This document shows, one piece after another, positions 15,991 to 24,598 of a stretch of 34,671 bases of DNA. Under the pieces are notes generated by a model that worked only from the letters and a program-made list of their open reading frames with translations, was not told the DNA's origin and searched no databases. Within the stretch, counting starts at the first letter, position 1. Every line of letters begins with the position of its first letter. The translations under genes and the position numbers were made by a program. The DNA comes from QYOJ01 sp043810345 (GTDB lineage Bacteria; Bacteroidota; Bacteroidia; Bacteroidales; FEN-979), in contig JBDROF010000007.1 in the NCBI GenBank assembly GCA_043810345.1, positions 1 through 34,671 on the forward strand, in the 5' to 3' direction.

Positions 15991-18180
15991 TTAACGCATA
16001 AACAACAGTTCCCGGTATTTCGGAAGTGGCCATAATTCATCATCAACCAGCATTTCGAGTTTATCGACATGGTACCGGATCTTGTCAAAATAGGGGTAAA
16101 CCTCATAACAATAAGCATCGGCTTTAGCCTCAACATCTTCTATTTTATTGGCCACCTTCCTTGCTTCGATCATATCGTGGACGTAGGTTTTGATTTTATC
16201 AACATGTTCGGAAATCTCGGTGATGGTCTCCATCTGGTTGTGTGACAACTTCCCATATGTCTGGTAATCAAGTACCTGCTTCAACCCTTTCACGTTCTCG
16301 ATCAACGTGTTCTGATATTTGATGGCAATCGGGATGATATGGTTTGTCGAGAGATCGCCAAGCACCCTGGATTCGATCTGGATTTTTTTGGTGTAATGTT
16401 CCAACCTGATCTCATAACGGGCTTCAAGTTCCCTTTTGGAAAGCACCTGGTTTTCGACAAAGAGTTTCTCGGTTTTAGGTGAGACCAGGGCTTTAACGGC
16501 CTCCGGCGTGGTTTTATGGTTCGACAGTTTTCGTTTGGCCGCCTCAATCACCCACTCTTCTCCGTAGTTATTTCCTTCAAAGCGGATGTGTTTCGATTCA
16601 ATGATATACCGTCTCAATACCTGAAAGATCGCATCATCTTTTTTCACTTTTTGTTCGATCAAATTATCCACATCCACTTTGAATTTCGTTAGCTGATCGG
16701 CCACAATAAGGTTGATGGTTATCATGGCCGGGGCGCAAGTCTGGGAGGATCCAACAGCCCGGAATTCAAATTTATTTCCCGTAAAGGCAAACGGGGAAGT
16801 TCTGTTCCTGTCCGTATTGTCAAGTAATATTTCGGGAATCTTAGGAAAGTTTTTCAGTAAGCCTGTGTCACCATCGGTACTGATCCGGATCTTTTTATCA
16901 CTCTTCTCAATGATATTCAGCAACTGCGTAAGTTGTGTCCCGATGAAGGCGGAGATAATGGCCGGTGGTGCTTCATTGGCGCCCAGGCGGTGATCGTTCC
17001 CAGGAGAGGCGATGATGGCCCGGATCAGGTCCGCGTGTTCATGAACCGCTTTGACGGTGTTCACCAAAAAGGTAAGGAACCTCAGGTTGCTCTTTGGTGT
17101 TTTTCCGGGAGAGAGCAGGTTCTCGCCGGTATTGGTCATCAATGACCAGTTGTTGTGTTTTCCTGAGCCATTTACACCTGCATACGGTTTCTCGTGAAGA
17201 AGCACGGTAAAATCATGGTGTTTGGCCACTTTATCCAACAGGTGCATCAGGAGCTGGTTATGGTCGACCGACAGGTTGGCCTCCTCAAACACAGGAGCAC
17301 ATTCAAACTGGTTGGGGGCTACCTCATTATGCCGGGTTTTAACCGGAACTCCCAGGCGGTGTGCTTCCAGTTCAAACTCCTGCATGAAAGCCATTACCCG
17401 CTGTGGAATCGTGCCAAAGTAATGATCTTCCAGCTGCTGGTCTTTTGCCGAGGAGTGCCCAAACAGGGTTCGTCCGGTAAGCATCAGATCTGGCCTTGCC
17501 TGAAACAGTGCCTCATCCACCAGGAAGTATTCCTGTTCCCATCCGAGCATGGCGAATACCTTTGAAACCTCCTTGTCGAAATAGTGACAGACATCGACTG
17601 CTGCTTTGTCAACAGCATACAATGTTTTAAGTAACGGGGTTTTGAAATCGAGGGCTTCACCGGTGTAGGATACGAATACGGTCGGGATACAGAGTGTTCG
17701 GTCCATGATAAAAGCCGGGGAAGTTGGATCCCAGGCTGTATACCCCCTTGCTTCGAAAGTGCTTCGAATGCCACCGCTCGGGAAACTGGAAGCATCTGGC
17801 TCCTGTTGAGTTAGCTCAATCCCCCTGAACTTTTCAATCCCTTTACCCCCATCAACAGGATCGATAAACGCGTCATGTTTTTCTGCAGTAGCTCCTGTCA
17901 ACGGTAAAAACCAGTGTGTATAATGTGATGCCCCTCTATTGATGGCCCACGATTTCATTCCGGCTGCTACCTGGTCAGCAATCCTTCGGTCTATCTTGGT
18001 CCCTTTTTCTATCGCATCCATCACCTGCCGGAAGGCCTCCTCTGTAAGGTACTCCCGCATGGCTGCTTGATTGAAGGTTAGCTCTCCGAAGTACTCAGAA
18101 GCTCTTCTGTCAGGAAAGGTCACAGACTTTCGCGCCCGGCACATGGCAGCCTGCAATGCCATAAAGCGTATATTGTCCAT
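15991..18180 (-). CDS. glnN: Glutamine synthetase type III
   Basis: The protein has 729 residues, the length of type III enzymes (GlnN), which are much longer than GlnA. Key blocks include SHYTHWFLPLTG (85-96), the ATP/metal motif WEQEYFLVD (214-222), RHNEVAPNQFECAPV, the GSIII signature AGVNGSGKHNNWS (334-346) and GNDHRLGANEAPPA, then NRTSPFAFTGNKFEFRAVGS. It makes glutamine from glutamate, ammonia and ATP in the cytoplasm. It lies 21 bases after a sodium:solute symporter and before DUF4831. Confidence 0.97.
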   Translation of the reverse strand: MDNIRFMALQAAMCRARKSVTFPDRRASEYFGELTFNQAAMREYLTEEAFRQVMDAIEKGTKIDRRIADQVAAGMKSWAINRGASHYTHWFLPLTGATAEKHDAFIDPVDGGKGIEKFRGIELTQQEPDASSFPSGGIRSTFEARGYTAWDPTSPAFIMDRTLCIPTVFVSYTGEALDFKTPLLKTLYAVDKAAVDVCHYFDKEVSKVFAMLGWEQEYFLVDEALFQARPDLMLTGRTLFGHSSAKDQQLEDHYFGTIPQRVMAFMQEFELEAHRLGVPVKTRHNEVAPNQFECAPVFEEANLSVDHNQLLMHLLDKVAKHHDFTVLLHEKPYAGVNGSGKHNNWSLMTNTGENLLSPGKTPKSNLRFLTFLVNTVKAVHEHADLIRAIIASPGNDHRLGANEAPPAIISAFIGTQLTQLLNIIEKSDKKIRISTDGDTGLLKNFPKIPEILLDNTDRNRTSPFAFTGNKFEFRAVGSSQTCAPAMITINLIVADQLTKFKVDVDNLIEQKVKKDDAIFQVLRRYIIESKHIRFEGNNYGEEWVIEAAKRKLSNHKTTPEAVKALVSPKTEKLFVENQVLSKRELEARYEIRLEHYTKKIQIESRVLGDLSTNHIIPIAIKYQNTLIENVKGLKQVLDYQTYGKLSHNQMETITEISEHVDKIKTYVHDMIEARKVANKIEDVEAKADAYCYEVYPYFDKIRYHVDKLEMLVDDELWPLPKYRELLFMR

Positions 18181-18201
18181 TCGTGATTCTATTAATTGTG
18201 G

Positions 18202-19674
18202 TTATTCTTGCCAATTTACGATACGCGATCCGCGATATGAGATAATATATAAACCTGCAAATGTAATTAATCCATTTAAAATTAAGAGTTCAAAACCAAA
18301 CATATAACCAAATAATAATTCACTGGAATAGGTGCTGAGAAGGTAGCAGATGAGTGGTGAAAGGATTGCTACCAGCGGGACAAAGCGGTCTTTTACCCCG
18401 CGCTTGGAAAAGAGGCCGAAGGCATAGAGGCCGAGTAAAGGGCCATAGGTGTACCCAGCAACCGTAAAGAGTTTGTCGATCACGGCCCGGTCGTTGATGG
18501 CCCTGAAGATAACGATGACAAACAGAAGAATAATGGCAAAAGCGATGTGAACCAGGTACCGGATCTTTTCTTTCTGCTTCTCCGTGAGCGGACTCTCTTT
18601 ATTCATTCCCAGAAAATCAATACTGAACGAGGTGGTCAGGGAAGTTAATGCACCATCTGCGCTCGGATAAGCTGCAGAAATGAGTCCGATGATAAAGACA
18701 ATCCCGGCCAGAGGTCCCAGGTGCTGAATAGCGATGACCGGGAAGAGATCATCCGAACGAGCCGGCAGGTCCAATCCTTTGTACCTTGCAAAGAGATAGA
18801 GCGATGCACCCAGAAAAAGAAAGAGAAAATTTACAAACATCAATACAACAGAGAAGGAAAACATGTTCTTCTGGGCATCTTTCAGCGACCTGCAACTCAG
18901 GTTTTTCTGCATCATCTCCTGGTCGAGACCGGTCATCACGATAGCTATGAAGGCCCCGCTCAATATACCTTTCACGAAGTACCGTCTATCACTCCACTCT
19001 CCAAAAAGGATCTTCGAATATTCACTATCAAATACAGCACTCGTTATACTTCCGAAACTCATTCCCATACTTTTGGTGATCAGGTATATCGATAACCCCA
19101 GGGCAAAGAGCATAAACGTAGTTTGAACGGTGTCAGTCCAGATGATGGTCTTGATCCCTCCTTTGAACGTATAGAGGAGGATAAGGATAATGAAGATCAG
19201 GGTGGTCACCCAAAACGGGATTCCCCAGGCATCGAATATAAAAATCTGCAACACATTTACTACCAGAAACATACGAAATGAAGCGCCAATCACCCTGGAG
19301 AGGATAAAATAGAAAGCTCCTGTTTTGTAAGACCAGAAGCCAAAGCGGCTCTCCAGGTAAGAGTATATGGAAGTGAGGTTTAGTTTGTAATAGAGCGGCA
19401 GAAGTACCGTGGCAATTACAGCATACCCGATCAGGTATCCGAACACCACCATCATGTAGGAGAACTGGGTATCACCTACCCAGCCGGGAACCGACATGAA
19501 TGTAACGCCGGAGAGGGAAGCGCCGATCATCCCGTATGCTACTACCATCCAGGGCGATTCTTTATTCCCGATGAAGAAAGCACGGTTGGTGGCGCGGCGG
19601 GCCGTGATCCAGGTGATGAAGAAAAGAAGGGCTGTGTATGCGAGAAATATCGTGAGGATCAGGAAAGGGGTCAT
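18202..19674 (-). CDS. Sodium:solute symporter (SSF family)
   Basis: The protein has 490 residues with about 13 hydrophobic helices, as expected for the SSF family. Typical regions are GASLSGVTFMSVPGWVG in TM2, YRLESRFG-like YSYLESRFG, GGIKTIIWTDTVQT, and a late ISAAYPSADGALTSLTTSFS block carrying sodium-site residues. The substrate cannot be told; sialic acid, sugar, proline and other carriers share this fold. Its ATG lies 2 bases after the gmhB stop, so it belongs to the gmhA-hddC-gmhB transcription unit and is probably read on into glnN. Confidence 0.9.
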   Translation of the reverse strand: MTPFLILTIFLAYTALLFFITWITARRATNRAFFIGNKESPWMVVAYGMIGASLSGVTFMSVPGWVGDTQFSYMMVVFGYLIGYAVIATVLLPLYYKLNLTSIYSYLESRFGFWSYKTGAFYFILSRVIGASFRMFLVVNVLQIFIFDAWGIPFWVTTLIFIILILLYTFKGGIKTIIWTDTVQTTFMLFALGLSIYLITKSMGMSFGSITSAVFDSEYSKILFGEWSDRRYFVKGILSGAFIAIVMTGLDQEMMQKNLSCRSLKDAQKNMFSFSVVLMFVNFLFLFLGASLYLFARYKGLDLPARSDDLFPVIAIQHLGPLAGIVFIIGLISAAYPSADGALTSLTTSFSIDFLGMNKESPLTEKQKEKIRYLVHIAFAIILLFVIVIFRAINDRAVIDKLFTVAGYTYGPLLGLYAFGLFSKRGVKDRFVPLVAILSPLICYLLSTYSSELLFGYMFGFELLILNGLITFAGLYIISYRGSRIVNWQE

Positions 19675-19676
19675 AG

Positions 19677-20294
19677 TTATTGTAGTGAAGTGGTGCTGTG
19701 GTGAGGTGGTGAAGAATTTCCTGGAGACTGAAGACTGAAGACTGAGGACTGAGAACTGAGGACTGATTTGGCGAAGGTGAGAAGGTTTGGAAAGGCAAAG
19801 TCGATAAGTTTATGGCCTTTGTGCAGGTGTGACTTGTTCTCGGATAGAAAGATCGTTTTCATTCCCAGTCTGCGGCCAAATAGCATATCGGACAGGGTGT
19901 CTCCAGCCATGACAGCCTGTTTGAAGCGGATTGCCGGGAACTCTTTCCGTGCTTTCAGCCCCATACCCACATTGGGTTTTCGCATGAAAGATTGCTCTTT
20001 CTCCAGGTGAGGAGAGAAATAGATGGCATCTATTCGACCACCATCCTTTGCTACCTCATTAAGAAGTCGGTTATGGATTTCCGTTACTGTCTGCTCGGTC
20101 ATAATCCCTTTCCCTACCCCCTGTTGATTACTTACCACAACCACCGGACCGAGTATTCGCGAAAGGATTTTCAGGGCTTCAGGGACGCCGGGCAACCATA
20201 AAAATTCGTTCCATTGTGTCACATAGCCATCCACAATCCGCTTGTTGAGCACGCCATCACGATCCAGGAACAACGACCACTTGGTATCAATCAT
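19677..20294 (-). CDS. gmhB: Heptose bisphosphate phosphatase GmhB-like (HAD), repeat-encoded tail
   Basis: The start is ATG 20294 (MIDTKWSLFLDRDGVLNKR); it overlaps the hddC end by 8 bases. The 205-residue protein has HAD motif I FLDRDGVLN, motif II VVVSNQQGVGKG, a Lys in RKPNVGMG and motif IV VMAGDTLSDM. It fits GmhB, which removes the 1- or 7-phosphate in heptose synthesis. Two oddities stand out. The zinc-loop cysteines of classical GmhB are absent (SPHLEKEQSFMRKP replaces the Cys-rich loop). Also, the last 30 or so residues (from SVLSSQSSVFS) are encoded by the micro-repeat tract 19680-19765, so the natural end was probably near LLTFAK. Confidence 0.82.
   Translation of the reverse strand: MIDTKWSLFLDRDGVLNKRIVDGYVTQWNEFLWLPGVPEALKILSRILGPVVVVSNQQGVGKGIMTEQTVTEIHNRLLNEVAKDGGRIDAIYFSPHLEKEQSFMRKPNVGMGLKARKEFPAIRFKQAVMAGDTLSDMLFGRRLGMKTIFLSENKSHLHKGHKLIDFAFPNLLTFAKSVLSSQSSVFSLQSPGNSSPPHHSTTSLQ
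19680..19765. repeat. Micro-tandem repeats translated as the gmhB tail
   Basis: The plus strand reads GAAGACTGAAGACTGAGGACTGAGAACTGAGGACTGA-like units (about 7 bases each, 19727-19765), preceded by GTGGTG-rich units (19686-19712). On the minus strand they run into the gmhB frame and end just before the symporter ATG. Confidence 0.8.
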
Positions 20295-20988
20295 TAAATC
20301 GCTTAAATTCATCCTGTGCCTGTTTGAAGGTTTCCGGGATCCCGATATCAAGAAAATATCCCCGGGAAGGGAATCCGTAAATCCTGGCTGTGGTAAAGTA
20401 CTGCTCAAAACAATCTTTCTCGATCGAAAATCTGCCCCGGAACTCCGGCTCCATAAAAAATGTTTTTTCGATGATATAGAGACCCCCGTTGATGTATCCT
20501 CTCCCAACATTCTGTTGCTTTTCCGTAAATCCCACTATCTTGTGGTTTCTGTTCATCGTTACCTGGCCATACCTTCCTGTTTCCTGAAGTTCTCTTAAAG
20601 CAACAGTGATGTCCGCCTTTTTCAGCAGGTGAGCTTCCAGCATCCGGTTCAGATCTACCCGGAAAAGGCTGTCCCCGTTCATGGCGAATAACCGAATGCC
20701 TTCTATTTTCCATAATGCCAACCGGATCCCTCCACCAGTTCCCAATGGCTCCTCTTCCACTACATAATCAATCCGTATATCCTGGTACATTGCTCCAAAG
20801 TGATCCATGATCGCTTCCCGTTTATAGCCCACGGAGAGCACAACGTGAGTAACTCCTTCCGCCTTAAGGAAATCCAAAAGATACTCCAGGAATGGTCTGC
20901 CGTTAATCAGCGCCATTGACTTCGGCAGGTCTTGTACGACCTGTTGAAGCCGTGTCCCGAGTCCCCCGGCTAATATGATGGCTTCCAT
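20287..20988 (-). CDS. hddC: D-glycero-alpha-D-manno-heptose 1-phosphate guanylyltransferase
   Basis: The protein has 233 residues and is a sugar-nucleotide transferase of the NTP_transferase family. The signature EAIILAGGLGTRLQQVVQDLPKSM is at the N-terminus (LAGGLGTRL and the Lys of PKSM), with AMNGDSLFRVDL as the metal-binding Asp block and the EKQQNVGRGYINGGLYII region after. With hddA, gmhA and gmhB beside it, HddC, which makes GDP-heptose from heptose 1-phosphate and GTP, is the best call. A general mannose-1-phosphate guanylyltransferase is the alternative. It starts 46 bases after gmhA. Confidence 0.85.
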   Translation of the reverse strand: MEAIILAGGLGTRLQQVVQDLPKSMALINGRPFLEYLLDFLKAEGVTHVVLSVGYKREAIMDHFGAMYQDIRIDYVVEEEPLGTGGGIRLALWKIEGIRLFAMNGDSLFRVDLNRMLEAHLLKKADITVALRELQETGRYGQVTMNRNHKIVGFTEKQQNVGRGYINGGLYIIEKTFFMEPEFRGRFSIEKDCFEQYFTTARIYGFPSRGYFLDIGIPETFKQAQDEFKRFND

Positions 20989-20997
20989 TGTAATCAG

Positions 20998-21021
20998 TTG
21001 GCAGTTGGCAGTTGGCAGTTT
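20998..21021. repeat. GGCAGTT tandem repeat between gmhA and hddC
   Basis: Three tandem copies of a 7-base unit (GTTGGCA) lie in the 46-base gap between two operon genes. Confidence 0.75.
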
Positions 21022-21034
21022 ATTGCAAATATGT

Positions 21035-21610
21035 TTATTCCTTGGGGAACAGTGCGGATTCTACCAGTTCACAGATGATATGTCCGATCATGATGTGCGA
21101 CTCCTGGATCCGGGGGATATCGGATGAGGGGACATTGATCAGGTAATCACAGTGTTCTTTCAGCTTGCCTCCCGTCTTGCCGGTAAGAGCAACAGTTATC
21201 ATCCCCATCTTGTTCGCGGTCTCGAAGGCCTTGATGATATTGCGGGAGTTTCCGGACGTTGAGATCCCGAAGAGGAGATCCCCCTCTTTGCCACTGCCCA
21301 TAATGATCCGTGAGTAGACCTCATCATAAGAGTAATCGTTGGCTACAGCAGTAAGGTAAGAGGTATTGACATGCAATGCTTCCGATGGCAAGGGAGGGCG
21401 GTCGTAATAAAACCTGCCGGAAAACTCTGCGGCGAGGTGTTGTGCATCGGCAGCGCTTCCCCCATTACCGCAAAAGAGCACTTTATTCCCGTTACAGAAA
21501 GATTCTATGCAATGCCGGACGACTTCCTGGATGCGATCCAGCAGGACGTTATCGGAGAGTATCTTTTGTTTAACCTCAATACTCTCTTTGATTGATTCTG
21601 AAATTCGCAT
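21035..21610 (-). CDS. gmhA: Phosphoheptose isomerase
   Basis: The protein has 191 residues, a SIS-domain isomerase of normal GmhA length. The CGNGGSAADAQHLAAEFSGRF block is the family signature, followed by SYLTAVANDYSYDEV and FGISTSGNSRNI (phosphosugar binding), then IGHIICELVE with the Glu/His region near the end. It converts sedoheptulose 7-phosphate to D-glycero-D-manno-heptose 7-phosphate, the first step of the heptose pathway. A TATTTTTG promoter element lies 18 bases upstream, so gmhA is likely the first gene of the unit gmhA-hddC-gmhB-symporter. Confidence 0.95.
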   Translation of the reverse strand: MRISESIKESIEVKQKILSDNVLLDRIQEVVRHCIESFCNGNKVLFCGNGGSAADAQHLAAEFSGRFYYDRPPLPSEALHVNTSYLTAVANDYSYDEVYSRIIMGSGKEGDLLFGISTSGNSRNIIKAFETANKMGMITVALTGKTGGKLKEHCDYLINVPSSDIPRIQESHIMIGHIICELVESALFPKE

Positions 21611-21627
21611 ATGAGAATAATTTGAAA

Positions 21628-21635
21628 CAAAAATA
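21628..21635 (-). promoter_or_regulatory. -7 element TATTTTTG of gmhA
   Basis: Exact TAnnTTTG match 18 bases before the gmhA ATG. Confidence 0.55.
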
Positions 21636-21657
21636 CAGGTTTATTGGTAAAAGGATG

Positions 21658-21730
21658 CTTGATACGAGGTACGAGATACCGGATAAAGGATCCCGGATCG
21701 GGTATCGCGTATCTGGTATCCTGGATCATA
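21658..21730. repeat. GATACGAGGTACGAG / GGATCCCGGATCGGG degenerate repeats
   Basis: Between the nitroreductase stop and gmhA the sequence is a chain of 7-11 base units around GGTAT, GATAC and GGATC, with many partial inversions. No gene lies here. Confidence 0.65.
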
Positions 21731-22241
21731 AATCAGTTACAATTTCATGAAGCGGTTTACGATTCAGATGGCGGGTTGAATCATCCGGTTCCTTTGCAGG
21801 ATAACCGAGTGAAAGGTAAGCGATGGGTTCCAGATGAGAGGGAAGGTTCAATATTTTGGAACAGGTGGAAGCATCGAAGTTGCAGATCCAACAGGTTCCC
21901 AGGCCTTGTTCTGCTGCAGCCAATGTGATATGATCGATGATGATGGAAACGTCGATATCGGTATGGTCTTTACCATCACTTCGCTTCCAGCCAATCGAAT
22001 GATCACCACAGAATACAAGCACTACAGGAGCCCGGGCAAACCACTCCCGGCTGTATGTGGAATCCAACTTTGCACGAAGTCCGCCACCCCTGATCACAAA
22101 AATCTGCCAGGGTTGATAGTTGGCTGCCGAAGGAGCAACCCTGCCGCATTCAAGGATATAACTGAGTTTCTCCTCTTCCACCGGTTTGTTGAGGTAACTC
22201 CTCACAGAGTACCGCTTTTTCGCTAATTCAAGAAACGTCAT
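21726..22241 (-). CDS. Nitroreductase family protein
   Basis: The protein has 171 residues and belongs to the FMN-dependent nitroreductase fold. It begins MTFLELAKKRYSVRSYLNKPV, with the typical RYSVR FMN-phosphate contact, then APSAANYQPWQIFVI and a late LGTCWICNFD and LSLGYPAKEP block. Members reduce nitro compounds, quinones or flavins with NAD(P)H. Its length fits the short single-domain subfamily. The physiological substrate is unknown, and it shares no obvious link with the heptose genes around it. Confidence 0.9.
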   Translation of the reverse strand: MTFLELAKKRYSVRSYLNKPVEEEKLSYILECGRVAPSAANYQPWQIFVIRGGGLRAKLDSTYSREWFARAPVVLVFCGDHSIGWKRSDGKDHTDIDVSIIIDHITLAAAEQGLGTCWICNFDASTCSKILNLPSHLEPIAYLSLGYPAKEPDDSTRHLNRKPLHEIVTDL

Positions 22242-22262
22242 AGTTGATTTTTTCTGTTTGCT

Positions 22263-22289
22263 TCGTCATTACGTTCCTCGCAATGACAG
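22263..22289. repeat. Palindromic GTCATT...AATGAC intergenic element
   Basis: CGTCATTACG...CTCGCAATGACAG is an imperfect palindrome of about 26 bases upstream of the nitroreductase gene. It resembles the short palindromic repeats (GTCATTGCGAGG type) scattered in many bacterial genomes. Confidence 0.5.
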
Positions 22290-22310
22290 TTATACTTATT
22301 GTTATCCATG

Positions 22311-22345
22311 CCTCACCACTGCACCACTGCACCATTGCACCACTT
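22311..22345. repeat. CACCACTGCAC tandem repeat next to hddA stop
   Basis: Three to four degenerate copies of a roughly 9-base unit (CACCACTG/CACCATTG) precede the end of hddA. It is the same style as the GTGGTG tract at 19686 and the TGGTGCCA tract at 5934. Confidence 0.7.
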
Positions 22346-23378
22346 AAATTGTCCAGGTAGTGAGTCCTTTTGCCGTAAACTCGTACCGCTTTGTTTGTCC
22401 TCCAAATTTCTTCAGGGCTTCAATCACTTTGGAACGGGTATTTCCCGGGCAATAGAAGAACATAAATCCGCCTCCGCCAGCTCCCGATACTTTTCCTCCA
22501 AGCGCCCCGTTCCGTATCGCAGAGTCATAGATTTCATCAAGCATGGGATTGGAAATCCCTGCTGCCATCTTCTTTTTATACTGCCATCCAAAATCGAGGA
22601 TCTCCCCTATCCGGTCAAGGTCACCCTTCAGCATGGCCTCCTTCATCATGACCGATTGCTCTTTCAGTTTGTGCATCGCCTCCAGGGAACGTTCATTCCC
22701 GGCCATCACATTTTTCCGTTGTTCCTCGATGATGGTACTGGATAAACGGCTTGTTTCAGTATGATACAGGATGAGGTTGTGAGCCAGTTCTTCCAAATAT
22801 TTCTCTCTGATCCTCAATGGATTAACAATCACTTTGTCCTCCTTGAAAAACTCCATAAAGTTAACCCCTCCGAAGGTAGCAGCATACTGATCCTGTTTCC
22901 CCCCCGACATATTAAGGTCTACCCGTTCTATTTCAAAGGCCAGGTGAGCCAGGTCATACTCACCAAGTGGAAGATTAAGCCATTCCGCAAAAGCTCCCAG
23001 AATGGCTACCACCAATGTGGAAGAGCTCCCCAAGCCTGAACCGGGGGGTGCATCTACAGAGGTTGATAGTTCAAAAGAGAGAGCTCTCTGTGTAAAATCA
23101 CGAACCACCCGGTTGTAAATTCCTTTAATCAGGTCCAGGTTGCCATCAAGAGGTAGATGATCCATGGCATCAAACTCCAGCAGCTCCTGTTTATCCAGAA
23201 TGTTGAGAATGATCTTCCCGTCTTTCCCGGGTTTAATGGATGCCATGGCATACATGCTGATGGTAGCATTCAGGATGGCTCCACCGTAGAGGTCGGAAAA
23301 CGGGGCCACATCAGTTCCCCCACCGGCAAGACCCAGGCGAAGAGGAGCTTTGGAGCGGATTATTCGGTCATTGGTCAT
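22344..23378 (-). CDS. hddA: D-glycero-alpha-D-manno-heptose 7-phosphate kinase (GHMP family)
   Basis: The protein has 344 residues and is a GHMP kinase of the HddA type. It begins RSKAPLRLGLAGGGTDVAPF, has the ATP-binding PPGSGLGSSST at 111-120 and the C-terminal GGKVSGAGGGGFMFFY block. HddA puts a phosphate on C1 of heptose 7-phosphate in the alpha configuration. That separates the GDP-heptose branch from the ADP-heptose branch that uses HldE. Its presence with hddC therefore favours a GDP-D-glycero-alpha-D-manno-heptose product. Confidence 0.93.
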   Translation of the reverse strand: MTNDRIIRSKAPLRLGLAGGGTDVAPFSDLYGGAILNATISMYAMASIKPGKDGKIILNILDKQELLEFDAMDHLPLDGNLDLIKGIYNRVVRDFTQRALSFELSTSVDAPPGSGLGSSSTLVVAILGAFAEWLNLPLGEYDLAHLAFEIERVDLNMSGGKQDQYAATFGGVNFMEFFKEDKVIVNPLRIREKYLEELAHNLILYHTETSRLSSTIIEEQRKNVMAGNERSLEAMHKLKEQSVMMKEAMLKGDLDRIGEILDFGWQYKKKMAAGISNPMLDEIYDSAIRNGALGGKVSGAGGGGFMFFYCPGNTRSKVIEALKKFGGQTKRYEFTAKGLTTWTI

Positions 23379-23462
23379 TAGTCATTGGTCATTAGTCAGA
23401 AAGATCAGAAATTAGGAAAATACGAAATTAGGAAATAAGTGTTTACGTCTTACGTCCCACGT
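23365..23462. repeat. Micro-tandem repeats between GT4 gene and hddA
   Basis: Three unit types follow each other: TCATTGGTCATTAG (23369-23398), GAAATTAGGAAAATAC (23407-23436), and TTACGTC/CCACGTA (23444-23462). The last type reaches into the 3' end of the glycosyltransferase gene. Confidence 0.7.
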
Positions 23463-24583
23463 ACTACTAACGACTCAACAGCCTCCAGCATTTTACTCCA
23501 GCTGTATTTTTCTTTCTCGATCGCTACCTCTGCTGAGAACTCCTGCTCTTTATTCTCCCTGTAAAATTTTACAATTGCATCTGCAATATGTTGCGGATCA
23601 GGTTGTACCACATAGCCAACCTTTCCGTCAGGGACAAACTCAGCCAGCCCTCCCACATCTGTAATAATCATAGGTTTGTTGAAATGGTAAGCGATCTGGG
23701 TGACTCCACTCTGTGTGGCGCTTTTATAGGGTTGTACCACCAGATCAGCAGCGCAGAAATAGTCCCGCACGTTGGAGTCCGGGATAAAGTCATTGCTCAT
23801 GGTCACCAGATCATCCAATCCATGTTCTTCGATGATCCTCCAGTAGGTTGCCGGGTTGCAGTAAAACTCTCCAGCAACCAGCAGCTTCACCTGTAATTCC
23901 CGCATCCTTGGATCGGCAAAGGCTTGCAACAATAGATCCAGACCTTTGTAATCGCGAATAAACCCAAAGAAGAGGATATATTGCCATGCCGGATCCAGGT
24001 TGAGTCTCTGTATAGCTTCCCGCTTCGGGAGCAGGCCACCAAAATGATCATAGAGCGGATGCGGGCTGAAAATCTTCGGTTTTTGCTGATCAAAAAGATC
24101 CAACTCCTTTAAAACTGACCTCGACATGGCTACAAATCCATCCACTGAACCAACATAGTAGGATGCCAGCATTCTGTCGCCAGGTCTCTTCTCATGCGGG
24201 ATGATATTATCAACGATGCTGATGATTTTCGTATGCTTATTTTTGCGGATGATGCGGCATATGGTTCCAAGACAAGGTGCCATAAACGGTATCCAGAACT
24301 TCACAACAACAAGGTCAGGCCGCAGCTTCCGGATCTCGTTTCCGATCATGATCCAATTAACAGGGTTGATGGAGTTGATCCGAGTGTGTATCACCAGGTT
24401 TTCCGGAGCAGGTTCATCTGAAAACTGTGATTTGCCCGGAAACAGAATGGATGGATACTGAAGACTGAAGGAGTAGATGGTCACCTCGTCTCCCTGACGT
24501 AGGTATTCAGTGGCCAGTCGTTCATTATAGGCGGCCAACCCTCCCCGGAGCGGGTGCGCCGAGCCTATGATCACTATTTCCAT
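23450..24583 (-). CDS. Glycosyltransferase family 4
   Basis: The protein has 377 residues with the GT-B fold of GT4 enzymes. The N-terminal domain holds the Gly-rich loop (IIGSAHPLRGGLAAYNERLA). The C-terminal domain has ILFFGFIRDYKGLDLLLQAF, DLVVQPYKSATQSGV and the nucleotide-sugar loop PMIITDVGGLAEFV. It should transfer a sugar from a nucleotide donor at the cytoplasmic face of the inner membrane. Position beside hddA and a GT2 gene suggests LPS core or surface-glycan assembly. The last codons overlap a micro-repeat tract. Confidence 0.92.
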   Translation of the reverse strand: MEIVIIGSAHPLRGGLAAYNERLATEYLRQGDEVTIYSFSLQYPSILFPGKSQFSDEPAPENLVIHTRINSINPVNWIMIGNEIRKLRPDLVVVKFWIPFMAPCLGTICRIIRKNKHTKIISIVDNIIPHEKRPGDRMLASYYVGSVDGFVAMSRSVLKELDLFDQQKPKIFSPHPLYDHFGGLLPKREAIQRLNLDPAWQYILFFGFIRDYKGLDLLLQAFADPRMRELQVKLLVAGEFYCNPATYWRIIEEHGLDDLVTMSNDFIPDSNVRDYFCAADLVVQPYKSATQSGVTQIAYHFNKPMIITDVGGLAEFVPDGKVGYVVQPDPQHIADAIVKFYRENKEQEFSAEVAIEKEKYSWSKMLEAVESLVVRGT

Positions 24584-24598
24584 TATTCAGGTTTTTCC

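Noticed and set aside
14781..16136. 55-residue extension of the DUF4831 gene into glnN
   Set aside because: The extension is antiframe glnN sequence; the inner ATG at 15971 starts a normal signal peptide.
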